From: Pyrrhosoma nymphula
Lineage: Eukaryota; Arthropoda; Insecta; Odonata; Coenagrionidae
NCBI GenBank assembly: GCA_963573305.1
Contig: OY754329.1
Span: 144,657,266-144,721,265, forward strand
Direction of reading: 5' to 3'
DNA length: 64,000 nucleotides
The translations under genes were made by a program, and so were the position numbers. Shown here piece by piece: positions 1-11,820 of the stretch (position 1 is the stretch's first letter; each line of letters begins with the position of its first letter). Below the pieces are notes generated by a model, which was not told the origin of the DNA, searched no databases, and saw only the letters and a program-made list of their open reading frames with translations.

Positions 1-453
1 GCCATTACTCAGCCTTTCTCTTGTTCCTCCGCGGCACAACTAATTACGGCTCCCTTCCCCAGTCGTCGCTATGACCTCCTTCCACCTCCCCGGAATGGTT
101 GGTCTATCGTACTGGCTCAGTCCGCGCCGATACTATTACGTTATGTCAGTTGTTTTTTTTGTAACCACCTGGTCGATATGAAAACTCGTAAAAGAACCGA
201 CATAACGTAAATCAATAATTGTCGATGTGTCCGAAAAGGTAATTTTGCCATGGGTGATATTTTGGTTTATTCTCGATTTTGCTCATCTTCCCAATATTTG
301 TCGATGAATGTTGTATTAGTTACTTCATCGATTATCATTTCCGCCTACATAGTTTTCGTATAGGAATACAATATTGCAGAACGATCTCGTTTTTCCCTGG
401 TGAATAGCGTAAATGCTTCCATAGAAGTTTCCAAAGAAAGTTTCCATGCATGG
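1..453. other. unannotated unique DNA
   Basis: No gene, RNA or repeat recognised. Base composition is mixed and no open frame of note is present. Confidence 0.5.
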
Positions 454-611
454 CTTCATGGGTTTTCCACTAAGTTAGGGATTTACGTTTCGATGGCTGA
501 CTCTTCCATCGTCATCAGGGCGTTAGAGTTCTGCGTCAATTTCTGGTAGCTGACATTGACTCAGCCATCGAAACGTCAATATCTGACCTGGTGGAAAACC
601 CCTGATGACTT
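454..611. repeat. foldback (inverted) repeat, about 50-bp arms
   Basis: Two arms of about 50 bp face each other, roughly 454-502 and 559-611. The inner core is a perfect 16-bp match: 485-500 reads ACGTTTCGATGGCTGA and 561-576 is its exact reverse complement. The match continues outwards with small gaps and includes a shared GGTTTTCCAC block (461-470 against 591-600 on the other strand). The spacer is about 57 bp. This is the shape of a MITE or a foldback element. No coding capacity lies inside, and no target-site duplication was identified by eye. Confidence 0.75.
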
Positions 612-3600
612 CAATTGGTCGATAGTGCAATTTGAGCATCGTATAACCCTAGACGGCCGGACCGAGAGAGGGAATATTTTGCCTCCAAACGGCTTAGCGG
701 AGGAGATGAGGGGAGGCCATGCATCTGAAGACCCCTCCGTCCCGACGCTCCTTCCCAGTCCGCAGTGCCCGACCTCGGCGTCTTCCTTTTGTAAGTGCTT
801 GCGTGCGTGCCAGACACTCTTGTCGTCTTTTCCTTTGCACGTGCATGCATACGTGTATACCGCCACCACCTGTCTTGCACTACTCGAATCCTTTCCCTCG
901 CCTACACATAGGTCTACCCTTCCTTCCCGACGGTCATTCTCTCTTCCCGCCCCTAGTGCGTGCGCTCACGTCGCGTCGTTAGTTCCCGTTTGCCGCTAAT
1001 GAGCTTGTGCTGTGCGCGGACGGACATTACCCGCGTGGCTCTCTGTTTCCCGGGGGGCAGAAGATGGGCTTCAAAGGCTTTTGGCCCGGTCGACCGCCCA
1101 CCCCCGTCCCATAGCAAATCTCTCCGAATCCAATCATGGATGAGGCGGTACTTGGCCATAGCTGTGCGTGGGGCATGCCGTGAGGAAGAACAAGGCGCTC
1201 TGTTCAAGGCAGGAACTATATTCAGTCGCAGGCTCTCGAAAATGACGTGAACTATCTCTCGTGGGCTCTCCCCTTTGAGTTGCACGTATGACGGCCGGGC
1301 GCCGACCCTTTACTTTGGCCGGAGTTTTCGTCTTCTGATGCGAGGCGAGTGTAAGTGTTTTGGAGAGCACTTGGGTTAATTTCTATCTGAGCATTTTATG
1401 GAATAATTCCTGTCTAAAGGCTCCTCAGTTTCTAATCTAATCATTCGCGTAAGTGATCATCGGAATATATAGCCGCTTGGAAATGTTTAGATGCTAATTT
1501 TTTTAGACTAACTAAAATTTTTAAAGTTGCCCTGTAATGTGACTCGGATTTGACTGAACACATATTTTATTACGATTTTATTGAACATCTACGAATGATA
1601 CAGTTGGCATTGAAGTTTCACGTTTAACGTCTTTGTCGTATTCCTTTGTGGGATTTGCAGTCATCATAATCTCTTTTTGTGAAAGCTTAGCTCTCATATT
1701 TCTTGAATATCCGACGTATTATGTGTCCCAAAAATAGAGTTTGTAATCTAAGTGACGTTATTAGCATCTGTTGATCATACTTTTCCAAATTCTTCTTTTA
1801 AACTGCGCGTTTTTCACGTTTGTCGCCAATGCAAAAGTAAAATCGCTAAATATATACCCGTGAGGATCCAGCTACTTACTCTGATTAAAAACGTCGTTCC
1901 TACGTAGCAAAATTGCACAGTATACAAGATACACTGGCGAACCTTTTTCCCGGTCATTAAGCGTACAAATGTTTCTAGAGGCTATAGTTTGACTCTTTCG
2001 AGCAGGGTATTTTGTGCCAACCCTCCTTCATGGGCTTGGTAATTCTCCTCTACGCAATTGTGAGCCATGGGAACGTGGCAACGCAAAAGTTAGACAAAGG
2101 GTGAGGGGATATGAACCAAATACTTTAGGCTCAAGTGCTCGAAATCGTAATTTGAATGAACGTGCGTAGCGTTCTAGGAAATTGAGAATGGTTAAGGGTA
2201 TTTTGCGGCTACAGTTGCAGGTGGAGCAACAAAACTACATTACAGAAATTTCAGCATCTATTTTTTTATTTACATTTGCTTTTGTTTCCTACTTCTCGGG
2301 TTGAAAAGCCGTGTTGCCGGTTGCTTTTTTTTCTTTTTTCCCCTGGCTCTGTATTACTGCGAGGAAGGTGTGTAATCCATTGTGTCAAAAGGGGGAAGAG
2401 AAAAGTATATTCTGGGTGGAAATCGAAATACTGCTTTCTACTACGTGGCGTCTGTTCAGATTTTCATCGAATATGCGATCGTCTACCAGACCTTATTGTT
2501 TCCCGAAAACATTTTATTGAAAAAACAAGTTAATGCTGCCATGAGCATTGAGCATATGTATTTTCTATCCCGACAATAGTGTGAGAAACAATATCGAATG
2601 GCGGTGAACTTCATCGCTCAGTCCCTCGGGGCCGAACCCCTTTTCACGTTTTATGGCATCCGCGGGAGCAGATCCGCTGTCACGGAATCGTATCTTGCGT
2701 CTCCGTTTTAATTCAGTTTTAGAGCGCTTCTCGGCGAGGTGTATCACCAGTTTTGCACCAAAAAATCTCTATCGCATTCTAGAGATTTTGTGATGCACGT
2801 GAAACCCAACTAACCTGGAAATCGCATTACAATATATCAAGGGGTTTTGATCACAGTTGCACTTGCTGCTGTCGATAAGCGTCTGTGACAAAATTTCTTT
2901 ATCCTGGCGTATTGTATGGGACACTGATTTACGAATAGCTTTAGCTGTTCGAATCTCGGAAATTCGGAAGTTTCGGCTTCAAAGCCTCGAGCTGTCCAGT
3001 TTATCTAATAACAAAACTGATATAAACTCTCTTTTTTCGATTAATTTCCTCGTTAAGACGGAGGATAGAGTAAGTACCGGGTTCAATAAATGCATTTCAC
3101 CCGACATTTACCTTTATATGTTCCAATTCGTTTTTCGGGTTAATAATTCCTGTAGATCCTGGAATAAATAATCATACTCTCCGTATAAAAAAGTGGTTAT
3201 CCCGGCTTTCGAAACTTATCTTTTTGATAATTTTTAACTCTTAGTAGCTTTCCCGCTTAAAATTATTATTCTGAGCAAAATCTTATTTTATGTTCGAAAA
3301 CGAGTTCAAGTTGTTTGGGCTCTTTCAACTGTAATGCTTAAAATGTATGACGATTTTCTATTGGCGATTCACTTTCAGTTCATTAAGCAAGCTGATGTTT
3401 TTTGATGTTTTCTCGTGGGGAAACATTTTGATTTCCCGAAATTCTCGACCTTTGCGACCAGCCAGCGCCCGTTTCCTCGCCCGAGTCTCCCTTCTTCCTT
3501 CCATTAATTAGTTTAATACACGTGATTTTGTTAAATGTCTCGTAATCTCAGCCCCTCTTCAATTGGTCGAACGATTAGAGCACACCAATCAATTCTTAAT

Positions 3601-4453
3601 GCGCCCTCATTTCTGCGAATTTTCGTTCGATGCCCATTGGCTGTTTTCTCTCGCGCATAAATTCCCTAGATATTTATTAGTTTGGGTTAAGCCCCTTTCC
3701 GGAACGTCCAACCGTTCCCGGCGATTCAGACTTACGAAAAAGGGTCGCGACTGATATTGCCCGGGACGCTTTTAAAATTTTAATGACCTGGATATTCCGG
3801 CAAACATATAGGAAGGTATATACCCTCGATTTCTGTCCTCTTCCCCAGCTTCCAAATTTTCCTAATCGCATTTTCTTCCGCATTACGCATACATTTTCGG
3901 AAATGTTCACCCACGATTCATATCCTTTTTCCAGGTTAGTTTCCCGTATAATCCGTAATAATTGAGCTCCACTCCCCTGCCGACGGGCTCCTTGACAAAT
4001 AATTTCGTTTGTAAGTCCGTTATAGTTGAAACAGATCGTCCCATACACGATACGTGACTCGGTTCCTAAATTTTTGCCCGGAGTTTTTCCACCGTCTATC
4101 GCAGTGGTAATGGTATTTCTTCATCCGATCATTTGATTAAGACTATCCTTTATCACTTTCTTTGCGAAACTGTCTGCTTTTGAGTTCATTTTCGCTTGTT
4201 ACGCAAGCCAAGATTTTAGCAACGTGAATGTATTGATCCCGATTATGAAAGAATATTTTTTCTCTGAAAACATTACGACGTTCTCAGTCTTCAACCCTAA
4301 ATGTGGTAGTTCCTCCATCGGTCATGTATTGCCTATATCCACATTTGTTTCCAATTGTAGTCTGCATGTTAACGTGAACGTTACTCTTGTGGTAGAACAT
4401 GGCACTACGATGCCTGCGATCATTCCTCATCATGGCGTTATTCATAAGTAAAC
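612..4453. other. no gene recognised
   Basis: The stretch holds short chance reading frames only, the longest about 150 codons and without recognisable motifs. It turns AT-leaning after about 1,380. Nothing else structured was seen. Confidence 0.5.
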
Positions 4454-4504
4454 AAAATCTAATTATAAGACTGCTCCTGGTCCTGAAAATCTAATTATGA
4501 GACT
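4454..4504. repeat. short direct repeat, 19 bp twice
   Basis: A 19-bp unit at 4454-4472 recurs at 4486-4504 with one substitution, giving a period of 32 bp. It is probably a small local duplication. Confidence 0.7.
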
Positions 4505-5126
4505 ATTCCATGAGGCCAGTTCGGCCAATGCGATCATTTCGGCTCAGTCACAAAACGTCAGAATATCCAGATCTTGTCCCAGAATATTTTTTCCTCGGGA
4601 TTGGGCTATACTCAGAAGAAAATGAGTTACGAATGGGATGCACACTTTTGACTCTCCCTTCTTTGACAACGTGCATGATCGATAGATTTTCAAATACATA
4701 CATCCTGACTTCTTCATACGTCTTCGTGGTGTGTTCTTGCTTCCATACAACCTGGTGTTAGCATTTTGAGGCCCACTGCGGTAGCCAGGTATTTTACGCA
4801 CTAGTCTGGTGACTCGAAGTTAGCGGGTTGGAATTTCACTTCAGGGATGAATCTAGTATTTGTCTCAGAATTACGGACCTAGATTAGGCAGTGCGATGTG
4901 TCCTCAGCCGTTGGAGTACTTTCAAGCCCTAATCTACCTACTGCTATACGATCCTATCGAAGTTGAACACAATCCGTTCCAGGAACTCTTTCGACTTTCT
5001 AGTCGAATTTCCCATTTATAGATAGAAGAAATCCATTCCGGATCCCAAAACATTACTCCTTGCTTTACATTTTTATTGCAAAAATCAGTTAATTAATCAA
5101 GAATAGTAATTCTATATTATGTAATT

Positions 5127-5148
5127 GCATGCATTATATCATGCATGC
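5127..5148. repeat. 22-bp near-perfect palindrome
   Basis: GCATGCATTATATCATGCATGC reads almost identically on both strands, with one mismatched central pair position. It sits in an AT-rich context. No function can be assigned. Confidence 0.6.
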
Positions 5149-5692
5149 TTTAGGCAATAAAAACTGAAGTGGGCTTTACCTTTTCTGAGCCATAATGACA
5201 TATTGTGAAAGCAAAAATAAAAAATAATATTATTAGTTGGACTCTCAGCTCCTCTTGAATCCGCTAGTTAATTGGCAAGAGGTTTGTGGCTCACTACGGT
5301 TATCATTACTGCGGGAATTTGATATTTCTTTGGAGCAGAATCTGTCAAACTCTGGATGTTGGGATGTCGTGCATTGCGTACTAAAATTAGTTTTCTCTGC
5401 ATTCTGACACCCGCCTTTGTATGGATCGAGTTCCGAGCTTCAGTTGGAGATTCAGACGTGATTTTCCGGAATTGTTCGGTCGAGATTTAAGTTCGAGCGT
5501 TAGTTCATTCTACTTTCGAGGGTCGAATTCACTTGAATTTTGAAAAGTAAATCAGGCGTCCGAGATGTGGTGTTAGAGTAGTGTTTAGAATGGTAAAAAT
5601 TTGTACCTAGAAGTATATCTTCCTCTGACGGGAAGGCGTTCACGTCATCTTCCGTGCGACATTCCTCTACTGCTGCGGCACCCGGGGGGTGA
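5149..5692. other. no gene recognised
   Basis: Unique sequence without identifiable features, ending where the pyrimidine-rich block begins. Confidence 0.5.
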
Positions 5693-5866
5693 TTTCTTCC
5701 TTCCTCCCCCGTTCTGCTCCCTTCCTCCACCCCTTACGCCCTTTTCTTCTCCTCTCTCCCTCTCGCTTTCTTCCCTCCTCCTCATCCTTTCCCACTCCCC
5801 CACACATCTTTTTTCCCCTTCCTCCCTCCCGCGCCCCTTCCCCATCCCCTCCCTCTCTCTCCAGTG
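5693..5866. repeat. pyrimidine-rich low-complexity tract
   Basis: The plus strand is nearly all C and T with frequent TCC, CCT and CTC words. Open frames on both strands here are compositional artefacts, rich in Pro/Ser/Leu on one strand and Arg/Glu/Gly on the other. Confidence 0.85.
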
Positions 5867-6000
5867 TTTTTGTTTGTCGTCCGCACACTGCAATGAACCT
5901 TGCGGCTTCCAAGCCATGCATAAATAAAACATTCGACTTTTCAGTCCATATTTTATACACATACGTGTGAGGGAGTGAGCATAAGGCTTTTGTACGAGTG

Positions 6001-6216
6001 CTTGGGGTTCCGTGGAGGTGGGGGGGGGAGGAAGGGATTGTGGGGGAGGGGATGGAAGGGGGTGGTAGGCATATGTGTGTCGGTTTCAGGGGCGGGGGAG
6101 CAGAGATGGAAAGGGTGGGTGCGGTAGGGGGTGTTGGGTGGTAGTTCGAGGAAGGAAGGCGAGGAGGCGCTGTGGAGGGGGGAGGGTGCAAGAGAAGGAA
6201 AGGCTGAAGAGGGCGC
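6001..6216. repeat. purine-rich, G-run low-complexity tract
   Basis: The plus strand flips to G/A-rich. Several runs of three or more G lie between about 6018 and 6060 with short loops, which fits the usual G-quadruplex sequence rule. Confidence 0.8.
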
Positions 6217-6261
6217 TTGTATGGTGCTTGTGTGTGTGAGTGAGTGTGTGCATGTGCTAGC

Positions 6262-6540
6262 TCTCTGCCTTCCTTCCATATGTTATCTCACCCCCTGCCC
6301 CTGTCCCTCCCACTCTCCCCGCCCATTAAAAACAACCCCTCCACCCCTTGTACCGCCACCCCCACGATGACGTCGCCCCTGCTCCCTCCTCCTTCCATTC
6401 CCGCAAGTGCCGTCGACTTCCCTTCGCGTACAGCGCACATGATATCTTACGTACATACGTGTCTCCCCTCCCCCTCGCCTCCGTTCGCCTTCCTCTTCTT
6501 TCTACCATCACCCCCCTAGCCTCCTCGCAATCTTTCCCAT
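6262..6540. repeat. pyrimidine-rich low-complexity tract
   Basis: C/T-rich on the plus strand again, completing a Y-R-Y alternation with the two preceding blocks. Confidence 0.8.
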
Positions 6541-6821
6541 GTCTCACGTTTGCGCACCTCTCCTCCTTTATCTCTCTCCTATCACCTCATCTGTGTTTTT
6601 TGTGTGCTTTATAATTTTATTCTCGAATTGCCTATGCATACGTTTTGTATTTAAAATTTTAATGTATGGCTTAGCTTCTCCATCTGTAGGATTCGCACAC
6701 CCGCTTCTTGTGCTAGTGATTTCTTGATGTGGGTTTTTAAGCCAAGGGTTGGAGCCAATTCCTTGATCATAATCTGAAGTTTCTGGCGTGATTGAGTGGA
6801 AAAGTAACATAACTGGACTTT

Positions 6822-6896
6822 AAAATTAAGTAGCTTCCACAGTGATAATATTTATAACTGTGTAATAAATCCTATCGCTGTGGAAGTTGCTCAATT
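6822..6896. repeat. short hairpin repeat with 24-26-bp arms
   Basis: Left arm 6822-6847 and right arm 6873-6896 are inverted copies with about four differences. Both contain CTTCCACAG when read in the matching orientation. The loop is about 25 bp and AT-rich. It could be a very short foldback element or the tip of a larger degraded inverted repeat. No miRNA that I recognise is present. Confidence 0.65.
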
Positions 6897-7138
6897 TGTA
6901 GTACAGTTCAATTCTTTGATTTTTCCCCTCAAAGTTCTTTCTTATTTTTGCTAGTACTGTGTCCACTACCATACTTAGTTTGTATTGCATAAACTATTTA
7001 ACGGGTGGGTAAATTAGTTATGCAAATTCATGTTCATGCATTCTATCCCGCCTTGACATGATAAAGTCATTTATTTATGCATCTCTTCAACTATTTGTCC
7101 TGCGTTTTCGACACTTATCACGCCTGTGTCTCAGTTCG

Positions 7139-7390
7139 CTTTTGGGATGTGTGGAGTAGAATGAAAAAGATAAGCGAGGTGGCTACTGATACGAACGAGG
7201 AAGTGTGAGAGACGGGAGACGGAGGAAAAGAAATGGTGACGGAGATAAGGAAAATGCAGCAAAAGTGGATGGGGATACATTTTGAGGGAAAGGCAGGTTC
7301 AAGAGAGTGATACAGGAGAAAATTCTGGGGAAGCTTGGAAGAGTAAAAAATTGAATAAGAATGTTGAACCACTCAAGAGAATACAAGGTC
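7139..7390 (+). pseudogene. decayed non-LTR retrotransposon (LINE) reverse transcriptase C-terminal fragment
   Basis: Conceptual translation on the plus strand, across at least two frameshifts and two stops, gives blocks that follow the post-catalytic C-terminal region of arthropod LINE reverse transcriptases. The blocks are a WSRMKKISEV segment near 7152, TNEEV near 7188, then EIRKMQQKWMG near 7240, and RFKRVIQEKILGKLGR followed by IRMLNHSREYK near 7300-7388. They parallel, in the same order, WRRMERVSW, TNKEV, EVRRRQKRWME, MLKRVIERRTLGKRGR and IGILDEIRGG in the better copy at 16,421-16,955. No catalytic domain is present, so this is a 5'-truncated dead copy. It is followed directly by a TAA microsatellite that may be its 3' tail. 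RTE-like clade membership is only a guess. Confidence 0.65.
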
Positions 7391-7412
7391 TAATAATAAT
7401 AATAATAATAAA
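7391..7412 (+). repeat. (TAA)n microsatellite, possible LINE 3' tail
   Basis: About seven TAA units abut the end of the LINE-derived coding relic. Several non-LTR families end in short simple repeats instead of poly(A), so the position suggests a retrotransposon 3' terminus. Confidence 0.75.
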
Positions 7413-10400
7413 TGAGAATGTATCTGTTGGTTCCTTCCCGCTTTATTTCTTGCGAAATTACGATAAGAGGATACCTATTATTTAACCCCTCTGTTCCAAC
7501 CATTGTACTCCTAAGTCACTTATTATATTTATGGGGAGCAACAGGAAAATAGTTGTGTATGAGGTTCAATAATGAGCTCGATAAGGGAGAAGTTACGTTG
7601 GGGACTAATTGAAAAGCCGACCAATCATTCGGTGGAATACCAGATAGGACGTACCAATTCCGTATCAGTCTCCCGACCCACACTCGAAAGGTAATCTGTT
7701 AACTCCAAAATCTCCTTAACCACATTCTCCGGGACAAGTCTATAGAGTATTTTTGAATCAATTCCTCCTTATTACTGCAAACTTTTTCCGATTCTCTCAT
7801 TTATCCTCTGCATTTGTCTTTCCAAAAACCCGTGTGTTTTCTAAAAGTTAGTGCAAGTTAATACGTTATTGTCGAATCAACCTGTTCTGTACTATTGGTC
7901 AACTAAATCATCTATACGTTGCTGAATTCACATCTACACGTGACATGCATGAAAAATATTTCTCTCTTCATAAATTCACCAGTTCTCTAGAAGCTCTACT
8001 ACACCTGTTCATCCTTACTTTTTTCATTTAGAGAACATTTATTAGATGGAAGTGCTAAACCCTCGTACGGATTCCTGTTATGAAACCTTTAGCTTTTCCA
8101 TGGAACTTTGTGATGATCATATTTTGGGTCTTGACGAGTCAGATCAGACTCGAGACCTGTCGGTTGGCAACACTGCATTTTTTGCATTGATTAATGTGCG
8201 CATTCCCCAAAATTAGGGATTAAAAGTATGCTCGGGATCTCCAATTCTTTCAAGTGCGCGCTCGAATATTGGAAAATTGAACCAAGAAACCGATCATTTT
8301 TCACATTTCGGGCGTTTCTCTTTTTTTTATACACCCTTATTCCATCGCCCCCTACCCCTTCTCCCCCAGCCGAAGGATATTCACCCCTAGCGGGCGCTTG
8401 AAGCGATTCATTCTCCTCCTGAAGACGTCATCGCCGCGGTGGAACGGAAAAAAATATAAAGACATACATATATAAATTTCCGTTCGGTTACGAAGTTCGT
8501 GTCGATGGATGGAAAGCTTGCGCCGGAGTCTTCCGGCCTCTTATTCACGTACCTTCCTATGTAAATGGCCGCATTATGCGGCGAAATGGACGTGGTTGTG
8601 CAATTCGCGTTGTATAATACATTGTAGTTATTCCCGCCCTTCCCAGTTTCCATGCCCGAGCCGGCGTTTTCCCAATTTTACATTCATCTCCCGGCCGCCC
8701 TCCGTGCTACCCCCAAACCCCCGTCGCCTTCTCAGCAACCCCCACCCCGAATATCAAGAGTATCCCCGGCGACTGTCGTATGTACAGCTGCACATGGCCG
8801 CATGCTTCATGCCCCTATCTTTCCCCACCTTCGTCTCCCATTTTCATTCGTCTGGTGCATCGATAACGTGTATCTTTTTGTCGTGCACTTGCTGTTGGTA
8901 AAAAGTGCTTCCTCCTCCAGTTCAACGCTTAACGGGAGTTGGAACTTTCGGGAATTAGTCTTTCGAAGATATTAAACATGCGTGACGGATTTTTCTTACC
9001 ATTTCGCCCTTTAAAACGGAATGAAATAATTTGCGTCGGTTGTAATTCCCGTTGCCAAGCGATATCGTTGTCGCGCAGTTCTTTCTTTATCTTTCAGCCG
9101 TAAACCTCGGGGAAATATTATCTCTCTCCTGCCCCTCTTGTTTTTTTTTTGGTTGGCGAGAGTGAGGTGGAGGGTGCGGGAGTCTCTTTTATCTATTCTT
9201 TATGACCGCCAGCCGATGTCAGTATAGGCGGGAATTATCTCCCCTCCTCATTTCGAAAGATACTTGTTGTGTCCCATGGATAACTCAACGGTCTCGAGAT
9301 GAAGGCCCCAGTGTTACAGGTGATAAAGCTCATCTGATCCTTTTCATCATCTAAGGGACTGCCTCCCATGACCTAGATCATTATTCTGTGCGTATATTGA
9401 TACATAATTTTAAGCTTGGTTTTTCTTGGTAATATATATATACTGTGTCATCGTCATTTCCCTCCTCTAGTACCTAGTGCTTCTACTCCTGGATGTACAA
9501 TTTAATCCCCACAAATAATTTACAAGTTACTCACTCCTCTTAGATTATTAAATGCGATGAAGTTTAAAGAAATGTGTATTTTTTCCATATCCTTTCTAAT
9601 ATCCTATGGTAAATGGTGAATTAACTGGGAATACAACTTCGTCAGATACGAATTATGCCTTTAGTGTTTGCTATCCGTTGGTTACTACTTGTGTAGTAAC
9701 TCATTTCAGTGTTGCTTTGCTCTTAGATTTTCATCATCTCTTTTTAAGATAACGAAATAAATTGTTACAAAGTAAATTTAAATGTTATAGATTTTTTAGT
9801 CATGTCACTGGAGATTTTACATGCAGTGACAACTCTCCGAGCATTCTCTACTTTTTTCCCTGACAGGTGTACGAGAAAACTGGGTTAATATAAAGCGCCG
9901 TGAAAGGTTTTAATTTCAGGGGATGCAAAAAGATTGCATTTATACTGATTTTTTCACTCTTGGTAGAAACCGAGCAGCATGTCCGATGTATCTGCGAGGA
10001 TAGAATAGTTAAAGTCGTTTATGACGTTAACGATTTTTGAAAGTTATATCGGGGAAAGTTGCTTATAATCTTCGAAGATCTTTCAGAGAGGCATTCAATC
10101 GTTATCTTCTATAAAGAATAATGCATGACTCACAGATCATCATGCGGTCGTTGTTTAAACGGGCACACGGAAAAAGTGCCATCTAAATGAGATTTTGGTC
10201 GCGAGAACCTCAGTACATACCTATCCTTATTAAAATTACTCCTTCGCTGCGGTTAATATGGATCACGGTCGGGGACAGGAAAGAGTAACGAATCGGCGCA
10301 ATTATTAATGGGGTCTTACATTCAATGATGAAAAAACGCCGCTGTGCCATTAGGACGAGGGAAATAAGAAACCTTATTTGTCGCTGCGAGAGCAAATATA

Positions 10401-10502
10401 GTGAGAGCCACCTCTCCTATATGGAAATAAGTTGATTCCGCGCGTCCTCTCCCCATCATTTGTCACACTCCGTAATACTTTTATATTCACCACGGTCTGA
10501 CC
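7413..10502. other. no gene recognised
   Basis: Mostly unique sequence. 8,630-8,900 is more GC- and CpG-rich with overlapping short frames but no recognisable domain. 9,430-9,441 is a short AT dinucleotide run. No transposon relic was seen. Confidence 0.45.
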
Positions 10503-10605
10503 GGGGGAGCAGCGGTGGGGGCGTTTGGGTGGGGTGGGGCGGGGAGTAGGAAGAGGAGGGAGAAAGGTTGAGGGGGTTGGGGGAGGGTTGGAAGCCGAAA
10601 AAGGA
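10503..10605. repeat. purine-rich low-complexity tract
   Basis: G/A-rich on the plus strand with repeated GGGG and GTGGGG words. It opens an alternating R-Y-R-Y domain that runs to about 11,820. Confidence 0.8.
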
Positions 10606-10705
10606 TCCGCCGACTTAAAAATGACCGTTGAAAAAATAAAAAGTATTATAAATATTCTGCCTTCGTCAATCCCTTGAAACCTCCATTCATGCAACTATTT
10701 ATCAG

Positions 10706-11094
10706 CACTCTCTCTCTCCCTCTCCACCCCAGAGCCCGTCTCACTGTCTCGTTTCCTCCAATTTTTCAACCCCTTCGCATCACCACACCACTGCCCTCCC
10801 TGCCCACCCCCACTCCCCCCTTGGCCGCACCGCCGCCGCCACCCCGTCCACCAGAACCGCCACCCCCGCCCGCCCCACTGGCCACCGAACACAGCCTCCT
10901 CTTACCTAATCTCTCTCCCCCGCCGCCCCACCCCCCTCGCGTGCCCCCTCGCCAAAAAAATAACCGTATACACACCCTCCTCTCCACCCAACCCCCCGCT
11001 CAGGTCTTCGCATCCACCCCCCCACATCAGGGCACAGCCCCTGCCGTACGCTCCCTTCCCAACTCACCCATCCCTTGCTCTTCCCTGTCCAAGG
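10706..11094. repeat. C-rich pyrimidine tract
   Basis: About 390 bp with very high C content on the plus strand. The open frames across it translate to Pro/Ala/Leu-rich strings and are compositional. Confidence 0.85.
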
Positions 11095-11106
11095 GGAATT
11101 TTTAAA

Positions 11107-11214
11107 CAGGAGAGAAGAAGAGTAAAAGGGAGGATCTGAGAGAGGAGAGAAGGGTGGGGGGGTGGGGGTTGAGTTTTGGAGAAGCGGGGGGGGGGGAGGG
11201 AGGGAGGGAGAGAG
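11107..11214. repeat. purine tract with a strong G-quadruplex-type motif
   Basis: Plus-strand GA-rich block. An 11-G run at 11,186-11,196 is followed by three GGG runs separated by single A residues up to 11,208, satisfying the four-run, short-loop rule for a G-quadruplex. Confidence 0.85.
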
Positions 11215-11259
11215 GTCACTCAGTATCCACAGCCATTCCTCTCCTGCATTATACATTTT

Positions 11260-11820
11260 TCAGCTCGTCCCTCTCCCCCCTATTTCCCCCCTCTCCTTCC
11301 TTCGCCTTCCTCCCCCCCTCAGCGCGCCTCCCCGTCTCCCCCTCGCCATCCCCCTCTTGTCTCCGCCCCCGAAAACCGCACCCCATGCCGTCGTCCTCCT
11401 CCTCGGCCGTGGAAATGCATGTTGGCGCGGCGGTGGCCGCCCGCCCTCACTGCCGCCGTGTCCGCCGCGCGGCGCCCAAAGTCACTCCTCCTGCCCCTGC
11501 CGACCTTCCCCGCCACACCCCCCGCAAGGGCTAAACACGCGGCGACGCATGGGAGGGGTGCGGGAAGGGTGTAGGACAACCGCCGAGGTCGCCCGCACCA
11601 CACGCGTCTTTCCGTCCGCCCGCATCCTCCACCCCTTTCCCCCCCGCTTCCCCGTCTCACTCGCCGCTTCCTCCACTTCCTGCACCGCCTACTCTTTCAT
11701 CCTTTTCTCCGCCGGAACATCTTCCGGCGTTCCCATTTCTTTATTTCCCACCTCACTCTCTCTCCTTCTCTGTCACACCTCTCCCAACTCTCCCACTCTG
11801 TTCCAACTCAAACAGACCAC
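11260..11820. repeat. pyrimidine-rich and CpG-rich tract
   Basis: C/T-rich ends flank a CpG-dense centre at about 11,400-11,560. Overlapping long frames on both strands are explained by the lack of A/T-rich stop codons. No protein family is recognisable. Confidence 0.75.

Noticed and set aside
3914..3940. Second ratchet-like site (CCTTTTTCCAG|GTTAGT)
   Set aside because: The donor half GTTAGT departs from the GTAAGT/GTGAGT consensus. The similar site at about 11,990 (CAG|GTGATT) was rejected for the same reason.
5667..6191. 174-codon minus-strand frame
   Set aside because: It is a Pro-rich then Arg/Glu/Gly-rich product of the purine and pyrimidine tracts, not a gene.
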